Below, piece by piece: positions 1 to 9,600 of a stretch of DNA of 64,000 bases (position 1 is the first letter of the stretch; each line of letters starts with the position of its first letter). Both the position numbers and the translations under genes were made by a program. The notes below the pieces were generated by a model. The model worked only from the letters and a program-made list of their open reading frames with translations. It was not told the DNA's origin and did no database searches. Source of the DNA: Halobacteria archaeon HArc-gm2 (GTDB lineage Archaea > Halobacteriota > Halobacteria > Halobacteriales > Haloarculaceae); NCBI GenBank assembly GCA_025517465.1, contig JAOPKE010000010.1, forward strand, positions 101,332 to 165,331, written 5' to 3'.

Positions 1-1202
<1,202 letters not shown>

Positions 1203-1299
1203 CTGTATCATTACATATGATATGGGGTTGTATATATACTGCGACTGGCAGAGGGAGTCGGGGTTCTATCGCTCGTGGCTTGTATCGAGGAGTGTCAGA

Positions 1300-1334
1300 T
1301 TCCTCCCACAGCTGAAGCCGTGGGCTTCCTCCTT
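1300..1334 (-). repeat. Subterminal hairpin at the upstream (left) end of the TnpB element
   Basis: A hairpin with stem CCCAC.GC/GC.GTGGG and a short TGAA-type loop occupies 1305-1324, about 100 bp upstream of the tnpB start. Read on the tnpB strand it is followed by AGGAATCTGACA. The hairpins around the second TnpB element (near 51265 and 52787) are likewise followed by GGAGGA and GTCA. IS200/IS605-group elements carry subterminal hairpins at both ends that the Y1 transposase recognises. The exact element boundary cannot be fixed from this window. Confidence 0.6.
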
Positions 1335-1370
1335 GCATCTCTGTGATCAAACTGATAACTGGCCCGCAGG

Positions 1371-1380
1371 AGATATATAC
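1371..1380 (+). promoter_or_regulatory. TATA box of candidate small RNA, copy A
   Basis: The run AGATATATAC ends 22 nt before the first conserved base of the small RNA (1402). The second copy of the RNA has a TATATCC box at exactly the same distance on the other strand. This spacing fits an archaeal promoter placing the transcript start at or near 1402. Confidence 0.55.
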
Positions 1381-1401
1381 GCCGAAACGAACCATTCTCA
1401 C

Positions 1402-1489
1402 GCTAGTACCGGCACAAGTACTGGCATGGGACGCCCCGGCCATCGATAGCCATCCCCCTTGACCCCCCTACTATCGCGCCGGGGCTTTT
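1402..1489 (+). ncRNA. Candidate structured small RNA, copy A (unrecognised family)
   Basis: The 5' half, beginning GCTAGTACCGGCACAAGTAC, matches the reverse strand of 60728-60771 at nearly every position over about 44 nt. The 3' half diverges in sequence but keeps its shape. Here GCCCCGG (1433-1439) pairs with CCGGGGC (1479-1485), and inside it CGATAG (1444-1449) pairs with CTATCG (1471-1476); a TTTT run follows at 1486-1489. In the other copy the outer stem is GACCCGG/CCGGGTC, a C-G to A-U exchange on both sides. The 5' half can also form an AGTAC/GTACT hairpin. A reading frame (ASTGTSTGMG) crosses the conserved half but then shifts between copies, which favours RNA over protein. I do not recognise the family. 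Confidence 0.5.
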
Positions 1490-1745
1490 CGAGACGGTCG
1501 GTTAGCAAACCTAACCAAGATGGTGGTGACGTTAACCGTTCGAAACGAGGGAGTATAACTGCCGGACGGCGCTGGTGACCCTTCCGGCAACCGACGAAGG
1601 CCAGTCGTCGAGGCCATCACCTTTCACGGCTGGCTTTTCGGGACTCACGCTTCGGTCAGCTGAACGTTCTCCGGCCCTTCTGAGAATCCCCACTGGCGCC
1701 CACGGTCGGAGCAGGATTATGGATACACGGTCTCTTTCTTGAATC
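1490..1745. other. Intergenic stretch with a short inverted repeat
   Basis: No supported gene. GGTTAG/CTAACC form a 6-bp inverted repeat with a 5-nt loop at 1500-1516, just after the small-RNA terminator. An A/T-rich GATTATGGATAC about 25 bp before the gene at 1746 is a plausible TATA element for that gene. Confidence 0.4.
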
Positions 1746-2330
1746 ATGAACCCACTATTCTTCGAATCTCGCAACGAGTTCTGCACCTGGCTGGAAGCAC
1801 ACCACGACGAGGCCGAGGAGTTGTGGGTCGGCTACTACAAGGCTGACGCCGAGCGGTCCGGTATCGGCTACGGCGAGTCGGTCGAGGAAGCGCTGTGCTT
1901 CGGGTGGATCGACGGCCTGATCAAGGGCATCGACGACGAGACGTACACCCGTCGGTTCACGCCCAGGAACCCCGACAGCAAGTGGTCGAAGGCGAACACG
2001 GAGCGGATCGAGGTGATGGTCGAGGCGGGGAAGATGACTCCGGCCGGAATGGCACTCGTCGAAGCGGCGAAGGAGTCGGGCGAGTGGGCGGCTGCCTATC
2101 GGCTCGCCGACGACCACGAAATCCCGGCCGAACTCGAGGCGGGGCTGCGTGAGAACGAAACCACCTGGGAGAACTTCCAGCACTTCTCTAACACTGACCA
2201 GCACGCTTTCATCGCGGCCGTCGAGGAGGCGAAGACGGACGAGACGAAGCAAAAGCGCATCGAACGAGCGGTCGAACTCGCGGCACAGAACCTCCGAGCG
2301 TACGACGAGAACAACAAGCGACGGCTGTGA
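1746..2330 (+). CDS. YdeI/OmpD-associated family protein
   Basis: A 194-residue soluble protein. The N-terminal half has the family hallmarks WVGYYKAD, an EALCFGWIDGL segment (residues about 47-57) and a TRRFTPR.P.SKWS block (about 68-82). The C-terminal half is helical and charged. Proteins of this family occur widely in bacteria and archaea and some are annotated as bacteriocin-protection proteins; the biochemical role is not established. It is a single gene, probably leaderless, with a TATA-like element about 25 bp upstream. It lies beside the polymorphic-toxin locus, but nothing in the sequence links the two functionally. Confidence 0.85.
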   Translation: MNPLFFESRNEFCTWLEAHHDEAEELWVGYYKADAERSGIGYGESVEEALCFGWIDGLIKGIDDETYTRRFTPRNPDSKWSKANTERIEVMVEAGKMTPAGMALVEAAKESGEWAAAYRLADDHEIPAELEAGLRENETTWENFQHFSNTDQHAFIAAVEEAKTDETKQKRIERAVELAAQNLRAYDENNKRRL

Positions 2331-2459
2331 TGAGGCCTTTGTTGGAGGCAACCGTCCTTCAAGAAATCTCTTCTTCTCGTGTTCCACCTCGTCACAATTG
2401 AGGACCAAGTTACGGCTTTGCTTACCGGAAATGGTAGTGCAGTACGTGCCCTGTATCTC

Positions 2460-3248
2460 TTACTCGTTTGCTAGCCAGACGCCGTCGCGACCGGTCTCGT
2501 CGAGATAGTCGTTCAGCGCCTCTTGTTCAGCCTTGCTCAGGTCGCTCGTGTCGACGTCCAGCCGCTTGTAGAGGTACTTCTTCTGCAGCGTCTTTCCGAT
2601 CGTCGAGCTATCGATGACCCGCCGCGCGGCACTCCACGTGAGCTCTGCACTGTCGGACAGCTTCATCACGAGCCGCGTCTTCGCATATCGGCCGGGCGCG
2701 TGCAGCTTGTCCCGGCCTTTCATCAGCAACTTGCCGGCTTTGCGGAGTTTCGGCGTGCTGACCTTGCTGGTCAGTTTCGACAGCTTCTGACTGCTCTTGG
2801 CGGCTTTCGTCGCCGAGGCGCCAGCGGCGGTCTTTAGCACTTCGAACGCGACCATCCCCGTGTAGTAGCTCGTCCGGAACTCTTCGTACAGTTCGCGCTG
2901 GTCGTCGAAGCTGTAGGGATTCGCCAGCCGCTGTTGTTGTTCGAAGCCCTCGGCCATCGCTTCGATGAGCCGGCCGGGCTGGTCGAGTTGCTTGACCACC
3001 TCGACGATCTGGGTCATCGACTCGGCGTAGCCCACCGGGTCGGAGACGAGCGCTTTGACCGTCTCCGCGGTCTGGCCCGCACCGACGCTCACCCCGGAGA
3101 GGAGGCCCAGGCTATAGGCGACGCCCGAGGAGTCCATCGGCGCGCCGAAGCGCTCTGCGAGCTGGACGAACGCCACGTCGCGCTCGATAACGACCCGCGA
3201 GCGCTGGTTCCCGTGTGCATCCTCGAGGAAGACGCTCGTCGCCGCGCC
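2460..3248 (-). pseudogene. 5'-truncated copy of the toxin's pre-toxin segment (orphan cassette 3)
   Basis: This frame is homologous to residues about 1616-1875 of the giant toxin encoded at 6666-13022. Homology starts abruptly at 3248 (GAATS.FLEDAHGN). An in-frame TAG sits two codons upstream and there is no start codon, signal peptide or thrombospondin repeats. From about 2758 to 2910 its DNA is identical to about 7687-7839 of the toxin gene, so the duplication or conversion is recent. It ends with a stop soon after the conserved LNDYLDETG motif, so no toxin domain remains. It is probably not expressed as a functional protein; I read it as a displaced toxin-tail cassette that has lost its effector domain. 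Confidence 0.8.
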
Positions 3249-3315
3249 TATCTACCGAATAGCGTCACTAACTGAAACTACATCAAGAGTAGATCAGGGT
3301 GAACGAGAAACGAGC

Positions 3316-3663
3316 TTATCGAATGTGGCGTTTTTCTATGAGTTCACCGGTTTCCCAGTCGATGCGATGCTCGTGACTATGCCAGCATTGTGCCCATAGC
3401 TCACCATCGTCTTCCCAGAGGTAGATGTACTGCTTGTCATCAGCCGCGGTCGGAAGCGATTCCTCTTCTATCTCCCACACTTTCTCCCCCGATTCATCGA
3501 ACGCCCAGACGTTTCTATGCTTGATCTGCGAAGGTTTTCCCATAACAGCAAACAGGACGACGATCAGTTGATTTCCCTCGACGATAGTGTCGACCTCCTC
3601 TGGAAGGTCCAGCTTCTGACTGCCGATGTGGAGAGTGTTGTCCTCGTAGCTTATCTTGGTCAT
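3316..3663 (-). CDS. Putative immunity protein, small beta-rich
   Basis: A 115-residue cytoplasmic protein (MTKISYEDNTLHIGSQ...) without signal peptide or membrane segments. It is predicted to be mostly beta strand, with alternating hydrophobic stretches (IVEGNQLIVVLFAV), an NVWAFDESGEKVWEIE motif and a C-terminal part rich in Trp and His. Short beta-rich proteins with NVWAFD-like motifs are common next to polymorphic-toxin tails, but I cannot assign a named family. It is the third putative immunity gene, 51 bp downstream of the 381-residue gene and just upstream of the truncated cassette. It may protect against the orphan toxin at 4863, or be a leftover of a toxin once encoded by the truncated cassette. 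Confidence 0.6.
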   Translation of the reverse strand: MTKISYEDNTLHIGSQKLDLPEEVDTIVEGNQLIVVLFAVMGKPSQIKHRNVWAFDESGEKVWEIEEESLPTAADDKQYIYLWEDDGELWAQCWHSHEHRIDWETGELIEKRHIR

Positions 3664-3714
3664 GTTACTTCTTCAGGCAAGCAATCAGACCCATCTCCGA
3701 AGTCACTCAATACG

Positions 3715-4860
3715 CTACCGACCCTTCTGGAGGTCAACGTCGTTCAGGTCCAGGTCACCGATCGATTCGTCGATGAGGTGGGGGTCACTGGCAGCCTGAT
3801 ACGCGACCAGTTGTCGACGGATCTCGCCCTCCTCCCGCTCTTCGGCCAACGTTTCGCCTAATGCCTGCGCTTCATCCACGTCACTCTCCCGTAACCGCTC
3901 GATTGTCCCGTCAAGCCACTTTTCAGTCAGTACCGTCCCGTGCTCGTCGGCAGGCAGGTCGTCCAGCGTGATGTCACGGTCGCCGGGGTGGTCCAGCAGA
4001 CACGTCACCAGCGGGCCGTCGTCCTGGTCCTCAATCGTCACTCGGGCGTCCGTGATGTGACTGCACACGCGTGCGTGGCGGTGAGAACGGGTTTCCGCGG
4101 GAGGGAGCAGACAGTTCAATACGTACTCGCTCTCGACCTCCACGTCGTACCCCTGGTGGTAAGCCAAGGCGAGCAGAGCGGTGATGGTCGTACTGATATA
4201 GTCGTCTGGATACTCCGGATCGTCATCTGTGTCAGCTCCGTACGCCTCGACCAGCGCGGGAAACTCCGTGCGGAGCGTTGTCTCGTCCGCGTCGACGAAG
4301 CCCTGATACACCCGCACTAGCTGATCGAGAAGCGAGTCATCGAGCGGCTCGACCGCGTCCCGGAGTGAGTCTAACAGAGCCTCTTGATCGGGACTACGCC
4401 GGATAATCGCTGCCAGCACCTGGACGTTGTAGAACCTGTACGGACTATCCTCAAAGTCGAACTGCTCCAGAAACTCCGCCGAGAAAGAAGGAACGACTGA
4501 GAGTGCCTCCCGGAGTTCCGGTTCGGCTCCCGCGATCAGCGCTTCGTCGATTGCACGTATGATGATGCTGGGGTGGTTTTCGAAGTTGATCGTGTCAACT
4601 GGTTCTGGATTTTCACGCTCCTGACGGACGTGAATTACGTGATTGTTTGCAGCGTTCTTGAACCATTCGCGAGAATCTTCTTGGTTTTCCAACATCGAGG
4701 CAGCTAATGCAGCCTTTTTATAATTTCGGGCGAGGAGCGAGCGAAAGCCAGTCTCGCTGCTATCCTCAATCTCATTATCTTCAAACCGGGTCGAATATCT
4801 ACTTATCCTGGAAATGGATTTTTTAACTCGGTTGTTTAGCTGCTCCTTGTCAAAGGACAT
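3715..4860 (-). CDS. Putative immunity protein, 381-residue alpha-helical
   Basis: The ATG at 4860 lies 2 bp after the stop of the orphan toxin tail, so the two are cotranscribed and probably translationally coupled. The protein is acidic and almost entirely helical. A basic N-terminal segment (KKSISRISRYSTR) is followed by ARNYKKAALAASML and repeated amphipathic helices. There is no signal peptide, so it would act in the cytoplasm. The layout, a helical protein directly after a nuclease tail, is what immunity proteins of polymorphic toxins look like. It reminds me of the Imm49 group but I cannot verify that. The inferred role is to bind and block the nuclease encoded just upstream. Confidence 0.6.
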   Translation of the reverse strand: MSFDKEQLNNRVKKSISRISRYSTRFEDNEIEDSSETGFRSLLARNYKKAALAASMLENQEDSREWFKNAANNHVIHVRQERENPEPVDTINFENHPSIIIRAIDEALIAGAEPELREALSVVPSFSAEFLEQFDFEDSPYRFYNVQVLAAIIRRSPDQEALLDSLRDAVEPLDDSLLDQLVRVYQGFVDADETTLRTEFPALVEAYGADTDDDPEYPDDYISTTITALLALAYHQGYDVEVESEYVLNCLLPPAETRSHRHARVCSHITDARVTIEDQDDGPLVTCLLDHPGDRDITLDDLPADEHGTVLTEKWLDGTIERLRESDVDEAQALGETLAEEREEGEIRRQLVAYQAASDPHLIDESIGDLDLNDVDLQKGR

Positions 4861-4862
4861 CC

Positions 4863-5795
4863 TTATGTAGCACCTCCTGTTCTTTCGACAAACACATTTT
4901 CGATTACCATGTCGGAAACGCCCTTTGAGATTACACCACCTGACGAACTATCTTGTACGATCAATGCTTCCTTTCTGAAGTCCTTGTCAATTAATATTGC
5001 ATCTTCGACATCATTACTCACAGTACTCCCATCGATTTCTTCCTCAAATGCATCTTGAATCCAGCCATCGGTCATCTGACGGTCGCCTCCTCGGAACGAA
5101 TCGAACGTCCCCAGATTGATGTTGCCGTCTTTTCTGGTGAACTTCACCTCGATCACGACGACGTCGTCGCCGTCCTTGGCGATCATATCGATACCGGGGT
5201 CAGTGCCACCCTTCTGTTCGGCGTAGAGGACCTCGTAGCCCAGTCGGTCTTCGACGTACTCCGGAGCGATGTCATCCTCGACGACGCCGGCACCGATCTG
5301 CTGGCTGGACATGCCCTTTAGGTCGTTCGCCGAATCGATATCGTCGCTATAGGACATGTAGAACGACTCTCCGTCGCTGTGGTACGTCGCTTCGATCGAG
5401 GAACCGTGCCGCTCCATCTCGAATCGGATTCCGTCGTCTACTTGGCGAATCTCCGTTATTTCGTCGGACTTGCGCGCCAGTTCTTCGAGCGGGATCTTAC
5501 CAGTCGCAACGCCTTCCTCGAACGCCCCCGGATCGTCCATCCGCCGATAGGAATCGATGACGACGTTGATATCGTCACCATCCATCGCGGTGTTCGCCCG
5601 CGAGAGCGCCCGCAGGAAGTCCTCGTTCGCGTCGAGGTCACAGCTCACATCGCCGACGGCGTGGAACCGATCGCTACCGAGTCCGGAGACCCCACCGACC
5701 GACGGCAATCCACAGCTTCCCCGGAGTATGGCCTTTCGATTGTCCGGGTCCAGGTCGTTGACCAGGCGAGCGCCATCGCGTCCGTTCTCCTCCAA
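4863..5795 (-). CDS. Orphan toxin tail with PD-(D/E)xK nuclease domain (cassette 2)
   Basis: A TTG at 5795 gives 310 residues, but the homologous frame continues upstream without a start to about 5957. That part, containing IIDSSTIGKTLHKKYLYKR, matches toxin residues from about 1811. The whole unit is therefore a 5'-truncated toxin tail abutting the stop of the first immunity gene. Residues about 1-120 keep the shared pre-toxin segment (SCG...FHAV). The rest is a different effector: Asp203 (GIDMIA), Glu216 and Lys218 (VIEVKF) form a PD-(D/E)xK site, and QMTDGWI (240-246) is a motif common in restriction-endonuclease-fold toxins. It lacks a secretion signal, so it is either silent until recombined into the full-length gene or expressed internally. 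Confidence 0.75.
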   Translation of the reverse strand: MEENGRDGARLVNDLDPDNRKAILRGSCGLPSVGGVSGLGSDRFHAVGDVSCDLDANEDFLRALSRANTAMDGDDINVVIDSYRRMDDPGAFEEGVATGKIPLEELARKSDEITEIRQVDDGIRFEMERHGSSIEATYHSDGESFYMSYSDDIDSANDLKGMSSQQIGAGVVEDDIAPEYVEDRLGYEVLYAEQKGGTDPGIDMIAKDGDDVVVIEVKFTRKDGNINLGTFDSFRGGDRQMTDGWIQDAFEEEIDGSTVSNDVEDAILIDKDFRKEALIVQDSSSGGVISKGVSDMVIENVFVERTGGAT

Positions 5796-5967
5796 CAGCG
5801 TGTTCAGATTCCGCTGCTGGGTAGCGTCGAGTTCGTCGACCTCGACGTCCAGCCGCTTGTAGAGGTACTTCTTGTGCAGCGTCTTCCCGATGGTCGAGCT
5901 ATCGATGATCCGTGCAGCGTCGTCGAAACGAATCTGCTTCCCCTTTGAGAGACCGCCTTCGGTTCGA

Positions 5968-6657
5968 TTATGTGATTAGTTTGTTGCGCTTTGCTTCAAT
6001 GGCCGCCGTATCGCCCGGATCTTCAGTCAGCACTAATAGTGTGCCAAGTTCATCCAGCCGGTGACTACTGTATGCAGTATCTGTGTAGATGGCTGGCCGT
6101 TGCTCGGTTTTAGTGGGCAGTAACGTCAGCCAGTGGACAGGGACAGTATCTCCCTCAAATGACGTTCGGATGAGTTCCGGTTCTGGGTTACCCCTCTGGT
6201 CCGTTGGATACCCAACAATACGGTCAGGAAGTGAGAGCATCCCAAACGTTGCAACGGCGTCAACGAGATCGGACACTCGATCACTTACTTGACTCTCTGC
6301 TCCGAATATATCCGCATCTCTGAAATAGACCTCATCAACTGAACCGACGATGAGGAACGAGTCACCGTGAGTAACATCCACAGAGTTAGTCTCCGGGTTG
6401 ACCGAGAATAGAATGTCAATTTCTCCGTATCTTAGCTGGAGCGCACCCTGTCCATCTCGCTCGATCCGCTCGAGCGCCTCCTGGAAATCCACAATTTCCG
6501 GGAGATGATCAGTTGATTCTCCTATGTATATAGTTTCGCTGTCGTGGTCATCAGCCTGATTACTAAACCCTCTTGAAGCGCATTTCCGAAACAGATTCGA
6601 AATTTCTGACGCTTCAAGGGGGCGTTCGAATTCAAACGCGATTTCTATGCCATCCAT
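5968..6657 (-). CDS. Putative immunity protein for the full-length toxin
   Basis: A 229-residue acidic protein (MDGIEIAFEFERPLEASEIS...) starting 8 bp after the stop of the 2118-residue toxin gene, so it sits in the same operon in the usual immunity position. There is no signal peptide or membrane helix. It mixes beta strands and helices and has no motif that I can assign. Its DNA is visibly more A/T-rich than the flanking housekeeping genes, like the toxin's C-terminal region, which suggests the toxin tail and immunity gene arrived together. The inferred role is to neutralise the C-terminal nuclease-like domain in the producing cell. The orphan cassette's homology begins immediately after its stop codon. 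Confidence 0.65.
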   Translation of the reverse strand: MDGIEIAFEFERPLEASEISNLFRKCASRGFSNQADDHDSETIYIGESTDHLPEIVDFQEALERIERDGQGALQLRYGEIDILFSVNPETNSVDVTHGDSFLIVGSVDEVYFRDADIFGAESQVSDRVSDLVDAVATFGMLSLPDRIVGYPTDQRGNPEPELIRTSFEGDTVPVHWLTLLPTKTEQRPAIYTDTAYSSHRLDELGTLLVLTEDPGDTAAIEAKRNKLIT

Positions 6658-6665
6658 GCGTCTAG

Positions 6666-9600
6666 TTAACAGACTTCAAGACCAGTAGACCCTCTTACGT
6701 AGCAGTCCACTTGCTTCCTGTTCAACATATTCTTCACGTCCGGGTGAGGAGAGTTAGAGAAGTGGATTTCAACGCTCCCGGTGAGGCTTTCCTCTGAGCG
6801 ATATTTCTTTAACACAGTCACTTTTTGCGCTAGCCTATTATACTCTTTACTCGTCTTCGATGCGGTACTGAGATCAGACTTTGATTCAACCAAATCATCG
6901 TTTTTGGTTCGTATATCAACGTCTGTAGATCCGACAGAAGTCTTGATATCCTGCTCAAACCCTACTACTTTACGGCCTTCAGCCTCGAGCCTAGCAGCTG
7001 ACCTAAATTCATTTTGTGCCCCTCTGAAGTTTCCTGCATTCGCGTTGCCATTTATTTCTTCTATTACGTTTTCGACACCCCTTGTAGATGAAAACCTGTC
7101 AGAATGCCTGGCAAATTCCTCAACATCGGACGGAGATATTTCCCCATCATTTAGAAGATTCGTCAAACTGTCAATCTGGTCGGCACTGAAGGTACCGCTT
7201 TGGTGAAGCTTATTGATGCGCTGAACTGTCGAGCTATCGAGATCGGTTGCGTCAACACCGCAATCGCCACCAAGTGACGTCATCGGTCCCTCGACAGCGT
7301 GGAACTGATTGCCCTCAAGTGACGTCGGCGCACCGAATGACCCGAACGAGCAGCTCTTGCGCAGGAAGTCTTTCCGAGTATCGCTATCGAGGGAGTCCAT
7401 GAACCGCGCGCCGTCACTCCCAGTCTCGTCCAGGAAGTCGTTGAGGTTCTCCTTCTGGTTCGCGTCCAGATCACCCACGTCGATGTCCGTCCGCTTGAGC
7501 AGGTACTTCTTCTGTAGCGTCTTCCCAATGGTCGAGCTATCGATGACCCGGCTCGCACCGCGCATCGACAATCCAGCGGTCTCGGAGAGCCCACGGACGA
7601 TCTGCGTCTTCGCGTACCGGCCGGGCGCGTGCAGCTTGTCCCGGCCCTTCATCAGCAACTTGCCCGCTTTCCGAAGCTTCGGCGTACTGACCTTGCTGGT
7701 CAGTTTCGACAGCTTCTGACTGCTCTTGGCGGCTTTCGTCGCCGAGGCGCCAGCGGCGGTCTTTAGCACTTCGAACGCGACCATCCCCGTGTAGTAGCTC
7801 GTCCGGAACTCTTCGTACAGTTCGCGCTGGTCGTCGAAGTCGTAGGGGTTCGCCAGCCGTTGTTGCTGTTCGAACCCGTCAGCCATCGCCTTGATGAGCC
7901 GCCCAGGCTGATCGAGTTGCTTGACCACCTCCACGATCTGGGTCATCGACTCGGCGTATCCCACCGGGTCGGTGACGATTGCCTTCATCGTCCCAGCGGT
8001 CTGGCCCGCGCCGACGCTCACCCCGGAGAGGAGGCCCAGGCTATAGGCGACGCCCGAGGAGTCCATCGGCGCGCCGAACCGCTCTGCGAGCTGGACGAAC
8101 GCCACGTCACGCTGGATCACCACCTTCGACCGCGTGTTCCCGTGGGCGTCTTCGAGGACGACGCGCGTCGCCGCGCCGTTCATCCCGTCGATGACCGACT
8201 GCGCGAACACCGTGTTGTACTCGGCGTTGTACGAGTGACGGTTGGCGTCGCCCGGCGTGCGCTCGAATTTGACCTTGTCGTTGTGTTTGACCGCGACGCG
8301 GGCGAGGCCGAACTGGTCCTGTGCGTCGAACCCGACGTTGTAGTAGGTTTTCGCATTGAGTTGCGGACTGTATATCGACGAGTAGCGGACGTTCAGCGAC
8401 GGCGGTCGGTAGTCGTGGACCGTCGGGTCCTCGCCGACCTGCATCTCGCGGCCGTCGTCCACGTCGTCGCCGTCCGTGTCCTCCGTCTCCGGATCGGTTC
8501 CGAGGTCGCGCTCCGTTGCGTCGTCCAGGCCGTCGTCGTCCGAGTGTGCGCGAGTCGGGTCCGACGTCACCTCGGGGGAACTGACGTACGCGGAGACGTC
8601 GTCACCCTGGCCCAGTGCGGACATGAACTGCTTGGCGTCTCGCTTGCTGTCGATGACGCGGATTTCGCGCTCGCCGGCTTCCTCTAAGTCCGTCAGCCCG
8701 TCGCCGTCGGAGTCGACCCTGGAGGGGTCCGACGTAGAGTCGACGATTTCCCACGAGCCGCCGCGCTTGGCGAACTGGACCTCTTCGTCGTCATCGAGGC
8801 CGTCGCCATCGGAATCAGTGCTGGTTGCCTCGGTCGTGAACCGATTCCCGGTCTTGGGGTGGTACCAGGTCTGGTCTTCGACGTGGTCCCAGATCCCGTC
8901 GCCGTCCGTGTCGGCCTGGACGTCGAACGAGTCGATTGCAGCCCGCGCACCCCTGGTCTCGAAGCGGAACGTGACCGTCTCGCCGGCGTACTCGGAGACG
9001 TCGACGCGTTCGGTCGTTGTCCGACCGCCCGTAGTTCCGAGCTGGATGGTCTCGCTTTCCCCTTCACCGCTGATCGTGAGTTCGACGTCCGAGTAGTAGC
9101 CGTAGGACTCGGCCTCGTAAGCCAGGTCGGCGACGAGGCGCTCGGCGTCGTCGAGCGACGTCGTAACGACGCCCTCACCGCGGACCGGACAGCCGTTCTC
9201 GGCGGCGCCAGCCAGCGCCGGACAGCCGTCGTCGGCGTCCTCGATGCCGTCGTCGTCCGTGTCTGTGTCGAGCGGGTCCGAATCGCCCAACACTTCCTCG
9301 CTGTCGTCCAGCCCGTCCCCGTCGGTGTCGGGATCAGTCGGGTCCGTCCCGTAGGCGTCTTCGGCGTCGTCGGTCAGCCCGTCGTTGTCGTCGTCGGGGT
9401 CGCAGGCGTCCCCAAGCCCGTCTCCGTCGTTGTCGTCCTGGTCCGGATTCGCCATGTCGTCGCAGTTGTCGCTTCGATTGGCGACGCCGTCGTCGTCGTC
9501 GTCTGGGAGCGATGGATTGTCGGGATCTCTCGGGTCGGGATCTTCGTCGTTGTCCATCCCGTCACCGTCGATGTCGTCGTCACACTCGTCGCCTCGTCCA

